64,000 nt of DNA from Lachnospira rogosae (GTDB taxonomy: Bacteria > Bacillota > Clostridia > Lachnospirales > Lachnospiraceae): positions 124,001 through 188,000 of the forward strand of contig NZ_JBBMER010000001.1 of NCBI RefSeq assembly GCF_040096455.1. Direction: 5' to 3'. This document shows, one piece after another, positions 18,581 to 27,515 of this stretch (position 1 is the first letter of the stretch; each line of letters begins with the position of its first letter). The translations under genes and the position numbers were made by a program. Under the pieces are notes generated by a model. It was not told the origin of the DNA. It was given only the letters and a program-made list of their open reading frames with translations, and did no database searches.

Positions 18581-18673
18581 TTATTATATCATATGCACTG
18601 CGTTGCTTTTCCACGCATCCGAAGTCTCGAAGAAACTTCTAAGTGACTACGAAGTAGTCATATTATGTCATAT
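18581..18673 (+). repeat. Dispersed hairpin repeat, copy 1
   Basis: About 90 bases containing two adjacent hairpins (imperfect GAAGTCTC/GAAACTTC and perfect GACTAC-GAA-GTAGTC). The 69-base core at 18592-18660 differs at only three positions from the reverse complement of 47041-47109. It lies in the 430-base gap between tsf and the chemoreceptor gene, which otherwise holds only the tsf terminator, a promoter and AT-rich sequence. Confidence 0.85.
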
Positions 18674-18745
18674 TAAAAAGTAAATATGTAATGCTGCGAA
18701 GTATATATTAGTGTGTTATATATTTAGAATATAATATAACAGCAT

Positions 18746-18773
18746 ATGACAATTAATATATGTGGGGTATAAT
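18746..18773 (+). promoter_or_regulatory. Probable promoter of the chemoreceptor gene
   Basis: ATGACA at 18746-18751, 16-base spacer, TATAAT at 18768-18773, about 60 bases before the ATG. It looks like a vegetative rather than a sigma-28 promoter; I found no convincing sigma-28 pattern here. Confidence 0.55.
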
Positions 18774-18834
18774 ATTATGTGTATTTTATGCACGCCTTGT
18801 ATGAAACAAAAAGTTACATAAAAAGGAGAAAAAT

Positions 18835-20532
18835 ATGAATGTAAAAGATTCGATTAGAAAAAGGTTGAACAAGAGCTTTGCTATGATTTCTCTTGTATGC
18901 AGTATTGGTCTTGTTATATGTGGTATTTCATTATTTGTAATAAGCAGCCAGTATCATAATGCACTTACTAATTATGGATTTGCCCAGGGAGATATTGGTA
19001 AGGCTATGGTAACATTCTCTGAGGCAAGAAGTTCGTTAAGAGCTGTAATTGGTTATACAGATATGAATGAGATTGCTGATGAACAGAAGAATTATGAGAC
19101 TAAGAAGTCAGCATTTGAAGGTTATATGGCAGATGTTGAGAAGACAATAGTAACTAAGGCCGGTAAAGATGCTTATGCACAGGTTGAATCAGCACTTAAT
19201 GGTTACTGGACCAAGGCTGACAGCATTTTAAAGCAGGGTGCTACAACAGATAATGGAGCTTCTGGTGCAGCTCAGAAGAAAGAGATTGAAGAGCTTTCAC
19301 CTATGTACGATAATGTATATGCTGCATTAAAGAATATAATGGATATCAATGTTACTAAGGGTGATGAAGTACAGAATACATTGAATGTTCTTATGTATAT
19401 ATTAATTGTTTTAGTTGTTGCAATTATTGCATTTAGTGTATATATGTCAACACACCTTGGAAGAAGAATTGCTGATAATATTGAGAAGCCAGTAGAAGCA
19501 TTGGCTGAAAGACTTAAGAAGTTCGCAGCAGGTGATCTTGACAGCGAATTCCCAGAAAGTGAGATTGATGATGAGATAGCTTATATGAATAATGTAGCTA
19601 AGGAGATGGCTGCTGACCTTAATCTTATCATCAGCGACTTAAGCAGACTTATGGATGAGATGGCAGCCGGTAACTTTAAGATTAAGACAGATATCGAAGA
19701 TAAATATGTTGGTAAATTTGTTAATCTTAAAGATGCAATTCGTAATATGAATAGAAAGATGGATGCTACACTTAAGAGTGTTGATGAATCATCACAGCAG
19801 GTAACAGTAGGTTCAGAGAACCTTGCACAGTCTGCACAGGAATTAGCAGAAGGCGCTACAGAACAGGCTGGAGCTGTTGAAGAGATTCAAGCTACAATAG
19901 CAACTCTTACTGAGCAGATTGCAGATACAGCAGATAATTTACAAAAGACAAGTGACAAGGCTGTAGACCATGCGAAGAATGCTGATGCCAGCAAGGTAGA
20001 GATGCACTCACTTATGGAAGCTATGCAGCGTATTAGTGATACATCTAAGAAGATTGAGAATATCATTTCTGATATTGAAAGTATTGCAAGCCAGACTAAT
20101 CTTCTTTCTCTTAATGCAGCTATTGAGGCAGCAAGAGCAGGTGAGGCTGGTAAGGGCTTTGCAGTTGTTGCTGAGCAGATTAGAATGCTTGCTGACCAGA
20201 GTGCCCAGTCAGCCGTTGATACAAGAACTCTTATTGAAGGCGCTTTAAATGAAATAGAAGAAGGTAATACAGTAGCTATGAAGGTTGCTGAATCAATGGA
20301 TTCAGTTGTTCAGGGAATCAATGATATTGCTGATGTATCTAAGCAGCTTAGCGAGAACTCTAATGTTCAGATTGCAGCTATGAGAGAGGCTGAAAAGGGA
20401 ATCGACCAGATTTCAGAAGTTGTACAGTCTAACTCAGCAGCATCAGAAGAGTGTTCTGCTACAAGTGAAGAGCTTTCTGCACAGGCAGAAGCTATGAATG
20501 AATTAATTTCACAGTTCACACTTAGAGATTAA
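18835..20532 (+). CDS. Methyl-accepting chemotaxis protein
   Basis: Transmembrane chemoreceptor, 565 residues. TM1 is about 15-37, an extracytoplasmic four-helix-type sensing region covers about 38-182, TM2 is about 183-205, then HAMP and a long signalling coiled coil. The hairpin tip that contacts CheA/CheW (NLLSLNAAIEAARAGEAGKG) is at about 422-441. No CheR-docking pentapeptide is present at the C-terminus. The ligand cannot be predicted. It sits alone with a bactofilin gene between tsf and pyrH, away from the che operon but only 4.5 kb downstream of it. Confidence 0.95.
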   Translation: MNVKDSIRKRLNKSFAMISLVCSIGLVICGISLFVISSQYHNALTNYGFAQGDIGKAMVTFSEARSSLRAVIGYTDMNEIADEQKNYETKKSAFEGYMADVEKTIVTKAGKDAYAQVESALNGYWTKADSILKQGATTDNGASGAAQKKEIEELSPMYDNVYAALKNIMDINVTKGDEVQNTLNVLMYILIVLVVAIIAFSVYMSTHLGRRIADNIEKPVEALAERLKKFAAGDLDSEFPESEIDDEIAYMNNVAKEMAADLNLIISDLSRLMDEMAAGNFKIKTDIEDKYVGKFVNLKDAIRNMNRKMDATLKSVDESSQQVTVGSENLAQSAQELAEGATEQAGAVEEIQATIATLTEQIADTADNLQKTSDKAVDHAKNADASKVEMHSLMEAMQRISDTSKKIENIISDIESIASQTNLLSLNAAIEAARAGEAGKGFAVVAEQIRMLADQSAQSAVDTRTLIEGALNEIEEGNTVAMKVAESMDSVVQGINDIADVSKQLSENSNVQIAAMREAEKGIDQISEVVQSNSAASEECSATSEELSAQAEAMNELISQFTLRD

Positions 20533-20584
20533 TTAATATTGAAGAATATAATGTATTGTGTTATAATTAATCGGATAATGATTG

Positions 20585-20624
20585 TTATAATGCAATACAT
20601 TTTTTTGGCTGGTTTGCATTATAA
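20585..20624 (+). terminator. Inverted repeat between chemoreceptor and bactofilin genes
   Basis: TTATAATGCAA (20585-20595) pairs with TTGCATTATAA (20614-20624); the T-run lies in the loop rather than after the stem. It may be a weak terminator or a palindromic protein site. The following 80 bases contain two TATAAT hexamers (20644-20649 and 20660-20665) without clear -35 partners. Confidence 0.35.
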
Positions 20625-20705
20625 GACAGGCTTGAATTATGGTTATAATCAGTGCTGGTTATAATGGACAATATTTTATATATATCAGACTAATGGAGGA
20701 TTAAG

Positions 20706-21644
20706 ATGGGCTTATTTGGCAGTAAATCTGATGATAATTCTAAAGATGTATTCAGCAGACTTGGAAAAGAAGTTAAAGAAGATATGATGGTCAATACATT
20801 AGAAGATAATGATCTGGCTAAGTTAGCAGCTGGAATGAAAAGTGAGCTTACAGGCTCAGAGAGCAGAGAGTCTATTACAGATAAGCTTGAGGCAGAGCTT
20901 AATAATGAGAGCGAAGCTATAGAGACGTTCAGTGACAGTGTTGCACAAGATGAACCAAGATCGGAGTTAGAGCAGATGGCAGAGGAGACAGCGGTTATAA
21001 CAGCAGGTCTTGTTGTCAGCGGTGATTTGGACTCAGTAGGTTCTATAGATGTATTTGGAACTGTTGAAGGTAATGTTGCCTGCTGTGGAAAGCTTACAGT
21101 AAGCGGTACAATAGAAGGAGCGATTATGGCTAATGAAGTGTTTGCTAATAATGCAAAGATTTCAGGAGATATACAGTCTAAGGGTTCAGCTAAGATAGGG
21201 CAGGGTACAGTTGTTATAGGTAATATAACAGCAACATCTGCCGTTATAGCTGGTGCTGTTAAAGGTAATGTGGACATTAATGGCCCGGTTGTCATAGACT
21301 CATCCGCTGTAATAGTTGGTGATATTAAGTCTAAGTCAGTTCAGATTAATAATGGAGCTACAATAGATGGAAGATGTTCGCAGTGCTATGCCGATGTTGA
21401 TACATCTTCAATATTTGATATAAAGGCAGTTGGAAAGCATAACAAAGACGAGATTAAGAGTAGTGTCAATAAAGAGACAGCAGGGTTAGACAGCAAGTCA
21501 GCAGATAGCAAGTCAGTTAACGACAGAGCAGTCGATGGCAAAGAAGCAGATAGTAAGTCAGCTAACGACAGAGCGGTCGATGGCAAAGCAGCAGATAATA
21601 TGTCAGCTGATAACAGTACAGCCGGCAGCAGGCCAGCGAATTAA
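20706..21644 (+). CDS. Bactofilin-family cytoskeletal protein with repetitive C-terminal tail
   Basis: Polymer-forming cytoskeletal protein. A variable N-terminal segment of about 95 residues is followed by the bactofilin beta-helix core (about 98-225; strands such as VSGDLDSVGSIDVFGTVEGN). The C-terminal 70 residues are low-complexity repeats in which DSKSAN-DRAVDGK units recur with small changes. The core lacks membrane segments and enzyme motifs. An AATGGAGG site precedes the ATG. Bactofilins scaffold wall synthesis, polar structures or flagella; the adjacent chemoreceptor makes a polar or motility role possible, by inference. Confidence 0.85.
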   Translation: MGLFGSKSDDNSKDVFSRLGKEVKEDMMVNTLEDNDLAKLAAGMKSELTGSESRESITDKLEAELNNESEAIETFSDSVAQDEPRSELEQMAEETAVITAGLVVSGDLDSVGSIDVFGTVEGNVACCGKLTVSGTIEGAIMANEVFANNAKISGDIQSKGSAKIGQGTVVIGNITATSAVIAGAVKGNVDINGPVVIDSSAVIVGDIKSKSVQINNGATIDGRCSQCYADVDTSSIFDIKAVGKHNKDEIKSSVNKETAGLDSKSADSKSVNDRAVDGKEADSKSANDRAVDGKAADNMSADNSTAGSRPAN

Positions 21645-21744
21645 CAGATATTATAGATAATAAAGAAATAACAGTTAATAATCGGTAAAGATAATAGTTA
21701 GTACTCTGATAAAATACAATATATATAAAGAATGGAGAAATAAT

Positions 21745-22452
21745 ATGAACGACATTAAAAGAGTAATTCTTAAGTTAAGTGGAGAAGCTTTATCAGGTGA
21801 TAAGAAGTCAGGCTATGATGATGAATTAATTATGGATATAGCAGGACAGGTAAAGCAGATTATAGACAAAGGCATTAATGTAGGTGTTGTAATTGGTGGT
21901 GGTAACTACTGGAGAGGACGTTCTAATGATAATATCGACAGAACAAAGGCTGACCAGATTGGTATGCTTGCAACCATTATGAACTGCATATATGTATCAG
22001 AAATATTCAGATCACAGGGACTTAAGACTAATATACTTACACCATTTGAGTGTGGAAGTATGACAAAGCTTTTCTCTAAGGATAGAGCTAATAAGTATTT
22101 TGAAAAGGGGATGGTTGTATTCTTTGCAGGTGGAACAGGACATCCATATTTCTCAACAGATACAGGTATAGTGCTTAGAGCCATTGAATTAGATGCAGAT
22201 GCTATACTTTTAGCTAAGGCAATTGATGGCGTATATGACAGCGACCCTAAGATCAATCCAAAAGCTAAGAAGTATGATAAAATATCCATTACAGATGTTG
22301 TTGATAAGCATCTTGGCGTAATTGATATGACGGCTTCTGTTATGTGTATGGAGAATAAGATGCCGCTTATGGTATTTGGACTTAATGAGAAAGACAGCAT
22401 TGTTAATGCACTTTCAGGTAAATTTAATGGAACAATTGTAACTGTTGATTAA
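21745..22452 (+). CDS. pyrH: Uridylate kinase (UMP kinase)
   Basis: Hexameric UMP kinase of the amino-acid-kinase family converting UMP to UDP. Signatures: VILKLSGEAL at the N-terminus, VIGGGNYWRG, and the GGTGHPYFSTDT nucleotide/substrate loop. 235 residues, normal. AATGGAGAAATA ribosome site before the ATG. It begins the pyrH-frr-uppS-cdsA-dxr-rseP-ispG-polC array. Confidence 0.98.
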   Translation: MNDIKRVILKLSGEALSGDKKSGYDDELIMDIAGQVKQIIDKGINVGVVIGGGNYWRGRSNDNIDRTKADQIGMLATIMNCIYVSEIFRSQGLKTNILTPFECGSMTKLFSKDRANKYFEKGMVVFFAGGTGHPYFSTDTGIVLRAIELDADAILLAKAIDGVYDSDPKINPKAKKYDKISITDVVDKHLGVIDMTASVMCMENKMPLMVFGLNEKDSIVNALSGKFNGTIVTVD

Positions 22453-22514
22453 TTTGCCGATTTATTGTAATATTCAGTTATATAATAAAAGATATTAAGA
22501 AAGAGAGAAATATA

Positions 22515-23066
22515 ATGAGTGACATTAAAGAATACGAAGATAAAATGAAGAAATCAGTAGACTCATTAAAAGAGGACTACACAACAATAAGAGCAGGAAG
22601 AGCTAACCCACATATATTAGATAAAATTAAGGTTGATTATTATGGAACACCTACTTCACTTCAGCAGGTGGCTAATATCTCTGTTCCAGAAGCAAGAATG
22701 ATTCAGATTCAGCCTTGGGAAGCAAGCCTTATTAAAGATATTGAAAAGGCTATTCTTGTATCAGACCTTGGACTTACACCTAATAATGATGGTAAGGTAA
22801 TAAGACTTATATTCCCTGAACTTACAGAGGAAAGACGTAAAGAACTTGCTAAGGACGTAAAGAAGAAGGGTGACAATGCTAAGGTTGCCATAAGAAATGT
22901 AAGAAGAGATGCTAATGATACTGTTAAGAAAGAGAACAAGGCAGGAGAGCTTTCAGATGATGAAGCTAAGAATCTTGAAGATGATGTTCAGAAGCTTACA
23001 GATAAATATATAGCTTTAATAGATAAGGCAATAGAAGAAAAGACTTCTGAGATACTTACAGTATAA
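22515..23066 (+). CDS. frr: Ribosome recycling factor
   Basis: Releases ribosomes from mRNA after termination together with EF-G. 183 residues with the family motifs TIRAGRANPHILDKI and the PxLTEERRKELAK helix. Located between pyrH and uppS, its conserved position. It is followed by a GC-rich hairpin and about 150 AT-rich bases before uppS. Confidence 0.98.
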   Translation: MSDIKEYEDKMKKSVDSLKEDYTTIRAGRANPHILDKIKVDYYGTPTSLQQVANISVPEARMIQIQPWEASLIKDIEKAILVSDLGLTPNNDGKVIRLIFPELTEERRKELAKDVKKKGDNAKVAIRNVRRDANDTVKKENKAGELSDDEAKNLEDDVQKLTDKYIALIDKAIEEKTSEILTV

Positions 23067-23080
23067 TGAATAATATATGG

Positions 23081-23110
23081 GGAGGCTGTTGGTTTATAGC
23101 AACAGCCTCC
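23081..23110 (+). terminator. Strong hairpin after frr without a U tract
   Basis: A perfect 11-bp GC-rich stem (GGAGGCTGTTG at 23081-23091 with CAACAGCCTCC at 23100-23110), eight-base loop. No T-run follows, so it may protect or process the mRNA 3' end rather than terminate transcription. Confidence 0.55.
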
Positions 23111-23267
23111 TAATAAGTTATATGGATAATATTATATATACATTAATATAATGATGCTATCTGGCATATAAAAATATAATAATATATGAAATGATAAATG
23201 TATCTAAATATGAAGTTATAAGGATACCGATATATGAAACTATAAAATATTGACTGTGGGGTAATGT

Positions 23268-24002
23268 ATGGATAAATATAATGAGGAATTAGGGCTTAAG
23301 ATACCTGCTCATGTTGCTGTCATACTTGATGGTAATGGACGCTGGGCTAAAAAGAAGCATATGCCAAGAACATATGGACATATGCAGGGAAGTAAAGTTG
23401 TAGAAGATATGTTGTATGTTGCAGATGACCTTGGCATACAATATTTTACAGTATATGCTTTTTCAACAGAGAACTGGAAGCGTTCAGAAGAAGAAGTAGG
23501 CACTCTTATGAGCATTTTAAGAAAGTATCTTAAAGATTGTGTCAAGAAGTCTATGAAGAACAATGTAAGGTGCCGTGTTATAGGACGCAGGGAAGAATTA
23601 AGTGATGATATAGTTGAGAGTATTAATAATCTTGAAGAAAAGACTAAGAATAATACAGGACTCAATTTCACAATAGCAATCAATTATGGTGGCAGAGATG
23701 AGATTGTAAGAGCCGTCCAGAAGATTGCACAGGATGTTAAAGAGGGAAAGATTGCACCAGAGGCTATAGATGAGGCTATGATAAATGCTAATCTTGACAC
23801 AAAGGATATTCCTGACCCGGATCTTTTGATAAGAACTAGTGGCGAGCAAAGACTTTCTAATTATCTTCCATGGCAGCTTGCATATACAGAATTCTACTTT
23901 ACAGATGTATTCTGGCCGGATTTTAATAGGGAAGAACTTATTAAGGCTTGTGAGAAATATAATAAAAGAGACAGAAGATATGGCGGAGTTAAGGAGGAAT
24001 AG
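23268..24002 (+). CDS. uppS: Undecaprenyl diphosphate synthase
   Basis: cis-Prenyltransferase making the lipid carrier for wall synthesis. Catalytic Asp21 lies in VILDGNGRWAKKK; the C-terminal LLIRTSGEQRLSNYLPWQ and YFTDVFWPDF motifs are intact. 244 residues, normal. The ATG at 23268 follows GTGGGG. An AAGGAGG at the gene end serves the next gene, cdsA. Confidence 0.98.
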   Translation: MDKYNEELGLKIPAHVAVILDGNGRWAKKKHMPRTYGHMQGSKVVEDMLYVADDLGIQYFTVYAFSTENWKRSEEEVGTLMSILRKYLKDCVKKSMKNNVRCRVIGRREELSDDIVESINNLEEKTKNNTGLNFTIAINYGGRDEIVRAVQKIAQDVKEGKIAPEAIDEAMINANLDTKDIPDPDLLIRTSGEQRLSNYLPWQLAYTEFYFTDVFWPDFNREELIKACEKYNKRDRRYGGVKEE

Positions 24003-24005
24003 AAT

Positions 24006-24818
24006 TTGTTAAAGAGGATAATAAGCGGAATATGCCTTGTGGCAATTGCCGTTCCATCATTGTATTTTGGTGGCTGGCTGTTATATGCGGTATGTCTTAT
24101 GGTAGCACTTATAGGTAATTTTGAATTGTTAAGGGTCACCAATCTTCAAAAGACACCATTGGGAATATGTGCATATGCGGCAACAATAGCATATTTTATA
24201 AGCCTTAACATAGCAGAGCATAGATATACTACGCTAATTCTTGTATTAACATTTCTTGTTATGATGAGCGTGTATGTATTCACGTTTCCAAAGTATAAGG
24301 CGGAAAATGTTATGTGGGCATTCTTTGGAATCATATATGTAACCGTGATGATAGCTTATATATATGAAACAAGAATGTCAGATAATGGAATATTTATTGT
24401 GTGGCTTATATTTATTGCTTCGTGGGGAAATGATACATTTGCTTATTTCACAGGAGTGTGCATAGGAAAGCACAAAATGGCACCTGTGTTATCACCTAAG
24501 AAGTCGGTTGAAGGTGCAATAGGCGGAGTGATTGGTGCAACAATACTCGGTGCGGTATACGGAGCTTTAGTAAGTTCTAAAATGGCAGGTGTTATTGATA
24601 ATTCGTCTGTGGCATTTGCAGTAGCAAGCCTTGCAGGGGCGTTATTGTCAATAGTTGGTGACTTGGCGGCATCTGCAATTAAGAGAAATTATAATGTTAA
24701 AGATTATGGTACATTAATTCCGGGACATGGTGGAATTATGGATAGATTTGACAGCGTAATATTCACAGCACCGGTTGTATACTGGGCGATAATACTGCTT
24801 AACAGTATAGGACTTTAA
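24006..24818 (+). CDS. cdsA: Phosphatidate cytidylyltransferase
   Basis: Integral membrane enzyme forming CDP-diacylglycerol from phosphatidate and CTP. About seven to eight hydrophobic segments; the C-terminal signature SAIKRNYNVKDYGTLIPGHG with following DRFDS is clear. It starts with TTG at 24006: AGGAGG at 23992-23997 is eight bases upstream and no ATG fits. 270 residues. Confidence 0.97.
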   Translation: MLKRIISGICLVAIAVPSLYFGGWLLYAVCLMVALIGNFELLRVTNLQKTPLGICAYAATIAYFISLNIAEHRYTTLILVLTFLVMMSVYVFTFPKYKAENVMWAFFGIIYVTVMIAYIYETRMSDNGIFIVWLIFIASWGNDTFAYFTGVCIGKHKMAPVLSPKKSVEGAIGGVIGATILGAVYGALVSSKMAGVIDNSSVAFAVASLAGALLSIVGDLAASAIKRNYNVKDYGTLIPGHGGIMDRFDSVIFTAPVVYWAIILLNSIGL

Positions 24819-24854
24819 AGTTACTATAGTATAGATTAGGAAAGGGTGTAGATA

Positions 24855-26021
24855 ATGAGAGGAATATCAGTTCTAGGTTCGACTGGTTCAATAGGAACTC
24901 AGACTTTAGATGTTATTAGAAGAAATAAAGATATAAAGGTTGTTGCACTTGCAGCAGGAACAAGAGTAAAAGAATTAGCAGAACAGGTAAGGGAATTCAG
25001 ACCATCTTTGGTATGTATTGGAACTGAAAAGCTTGCGGGCGAGTTAAAGCTTCTGCTTTCAGATATTGATGTAAAGATAGTGTATGGTGATGAGGGACTT
25101 ATAGAAGCGGCAACACATAAAGAAGCTGATATTGTTCTTACGGCCGTTGTTGGAATGATGGGCATTGTTCCAACGATTAAAGCAATTGAAGCACATAAGG
25201 ATATTGCACTTGCCAATAAGGAGACACTTGTAACAGCAGGACATATTATAATGAAGCTTGCTAAGGACAATAATGTTAATATATATCCTGTAGACAGCGA
25301 ACATTCAGCGATATTTCAGTCACTTAACGGCGAATATCCTAAGGAGGTTGAAAGAATACTTCTTACAGCATCAGGCGGTCCATTCAGAGGAAAGAAAAGA
25401 GCTGACCTTGTAAATGTGACAGTTGAGGATGCACTTAACCACCCTAACTGGGCTATGGGAAGAAAGATAACAATAGACTCATCAACTATGGTTAATAAAG
25501 GCCTTGAGGTAATGGAAGCACAGTGGTTATTCAATGTTCCATCATCTAAGGTCACTGTGGTTGTACAGCCACAGAGCATAATACATTCTATGGTTGAATT
25601 CATTGACGGAGGAATAATGGCACAGCTTGGAAGTCCTGATATGCGCCTTCCTATACAGTATGCCCTCTATTATCCTCATAGAAGAGAGCTTAATACTAAG
25701 AGAGTGGATTTCTTTGAACTTGGCAATATTACATTTGAAAAGCCTGATATGGATACATTTAAAGGACTTAAGCTTGCTTATACAGCTTCTGATAAGGGCG
25801 GTAACATTCCAACAGCATTTAATGCGGCAAATGAGCTTGCAGTTGCAAAGTTCCTTGACAGAAAGATAAAGTATCTTGATATACCTGATATTATAGAGTA
25901 TGCAATGAATGAAGTACGTTATATTGATAATCCGTCTGTAGACGAAATATTAGAAACAGAACAGACAGTCTATGAAATGATAGAAAACCGTTTGAAGAAT
26001 GGAGGAGCAGAGTGGTTATAA
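24855..26021 (+). CDS. dxr: 1-Deoxy-D-xylulose 5-phosphate reductoisomerase
   Basis: Second step of the MEP isoprenoid pathway, forming MEP with NADPH. The NADPH-binding GSTGSIGTQTLD motif is at the N-terminus, and the metal/substrate motifs PVDSEHSAIFQ and TASGGPFRG are present. 388 residues, normal. The stop overlaps the GTG start of rseP. With ispG downstream it shows that the organism uses the MEP route. Confidence 0.98.
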   Translation: MRGISVLGSTGSIGTQTLDVIRRNKDIKVVALAAGTRVKELAEQVREFRPSLVCIGTEKLAGELKLLLSDIDVKIVYGDEGLIEAATHKEADIVLTAVVGMMGIVPTIKAIEAHKDIALANKETLVTAGHIIMKLAKDNNVNIYPVDSEHSAIFQSLNGEYPKEVERILLTASGGPFRGKKRADLVNVTVEDALNHPNWAMGRKITIDSSTMVNKGLEVMEAQWLFNVPSSKVTVVVQPQSIIHSMVEFIDGGIMAQLGSPDMRLPIQYALYYPHRRELNTKRVDFFELGNITFEKPDMDTFKGLKLAYTASDKGGNIPTAFNAANELAVAKFLDRKIKYLDIPDIIEYAMNEVRYIDNPSVDEILETEQTVYEMIENRLKNGGAEWL

Positions 26022-27496
26022 ATATAATATTAGCGATACTTGTATTAAGCATAATCATAATTATACACGAGTTTGGACATTTTATTGTAGCTAAGGCAAA
26101 TGGAATTACAGTTGTGGAATTCTCACTTGGATTTGGACCTAAGCTTATACATTTTAAGAAAGGTGAAACAGAATATAGTCTTAAGCTGCTTCCTTTTGGT
26201 GGAGCCTGTATAATGCTTGGTGAGGATTTCTTAGAGGCAGATGATGATGAGCAGGAAGATGCAACAGAAGGCAATAATACTGGCAAATCTGGAAGCGAGT
26301 TGGATAATGACTTTTGCAATGGTAAAACAGCAGAAGATAATGGCTTTGGAAATGCTTCAAGGTATTCATCTGATAATACATCGGCTGGAAGCTATATGTC
26401 TGAGAAGAAAAAGCAGGAAGCACTGGAAGCTGGCTATGATATGTCCAAATCATTTGCTAATAAATCAGTGTGGGCAAGGATTGCAGTTATAGCAGCTGGA
26501 CCAATATTTAACTTTATACTGGCATTTGTCTGCTCGGTTGTAATTATTGGAAGTATAGGCTATGACCCTTGTATGGTTGATGTTGTATATGATAATTCAC
26601 CAGCGGTAAGTGCAGGGCTTCAGGAAGGTGACAAGATTATAAAGGTTAATAACCAGAAGATAACATTTTACAGGGATTATTCTTTCTATAGGGTGTACCA
26701 CGCTGATGATACTATGAATATAACATATGAAAGAGATGGACAGAAATATACAACAACTCTTACTCCGGAATATGTTAAACAGCAGAAGTACCAGATGGGT
26801 GTTACTTTAGAGCAGAATGGGACAATAGCAGGCGTATCTGACGGAACACCAGCACAGAAGGCTGGGATTAAGAAGGGTGATATAATAACAGCGGTTAATG
26901 GCGTTGCAGTTGACGGAAGTACCAAGATTATTGAGCTTGTAGGACAGTGTAATGGCGAGAGTGTTGATATTACAATAAACAGAGATGGTAATACAATGCA
27001 GTTAAATGTGACACCGGATTCTGTAGAGAATGAATATTACTATACAGGCTTTGCAAGCTATGGGGCAAGACAGAAGGTTTCGCCTATATCAGTAATCGGC
27101 TATGCATTTAAGGAAGTTGGATATAGTGTTAATACTGTAGTTAAGAGCCTTGGAATGATGTTTACAGGACAGGTGGGGATTAATGACCTTTCTGGACCTG
27201 TCGGAACAGTAAGTGCTATGAGTAATATTGTAGAAGAAAGCAAGGCAGATGGAACATTTTATGTAATCCTTAATCTTTTAAATCTTGCAGGACTTATAAG
27301 TGCCAACCTTGGCGTTATGAACCTTCTTCCAATACCGGCACTTGATGGCGGAAGACTTGTATTTCTTATACTTGAAGTATTAAGAGGCAAGCCAGTCAAG
27401 AAAGAACACGAGGGTATGGTGCATTTTGTTGGTATGATATTCTTATTTGTTCTTATGATATATGTTATGTTTAAAGATATAAGAGGACTTTTTTAA
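26012..27496 (+). CDS. rseP: Site-2 intramembrane metalloprotease RseP (RasP)
   Basis: Zinc protease that cleaves within membranes. HEFGH zinc motif at 19-23 in the first membrane helix, an acidic insertion of about 75 residues rich in Asp, Glu, Asn and Ser (about 72-145), a second membrane helix, two PDZ-like segments, the third zinc-ligand motif LPIPALDGGRL, and a final helix. The GTG at 26012 has GGAGGA five to six bases upstream and overlaps dxr by ten bases. 494 residues exceed the usual ~420 because of the insertion. Confidence 0.95.
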   Translation: MVINIILAILVLSIIIIIHEFGHFIVAKANGITVVEFSLGFGPKLIHFKKGETEYSLKLLPFGGACIMLGEDFLEADDDEQEDATEGNNTGKSGSELDNDFCNGKTAEDNGFGNASRYSSDNTSAGSYMSEKKKQEALEAGYDMSKSFANKSVWARIAVIAAGPIFNFILAFVCSVVIIGSIGYDPCMVDVVYDNSPAVSAGLQEGDKIIKVNNQKITFYRDYSFYRVYHADDTMNITYERDGQKYTTTLTPEYVKQQKYQMGVTLEQNGTIAGVSDGTPAQKAGIKKGDIITAVNGVAVDGSTKIIELVGQCNGESVDITINRDGNTMQLNVTPDSVENEYYYTGFASYGARQKVSPISVIGYAFKEVGYSVNTVVKSLGMMFTGQVGINDLSGPVGTVSAMSNIVEESKADGTFYVILNLLNLAGLISANLGVMNLLPIPALDGGRLVFLILEVLRGKPVKKEHEGMVHFVGMIFLFVLMIYVMFKDIRGLF

Positions 27497-27515
27497 TTAA
27501 GAAATGAGGCTTAAT

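Noticed and set aside
20585..20665. A sigma-28 promoter for the bactofilin gene
   Set aside because: The two TATAAT boxes lack suitably spaced -35 elements and there is no CCGATAT-like -10 box.
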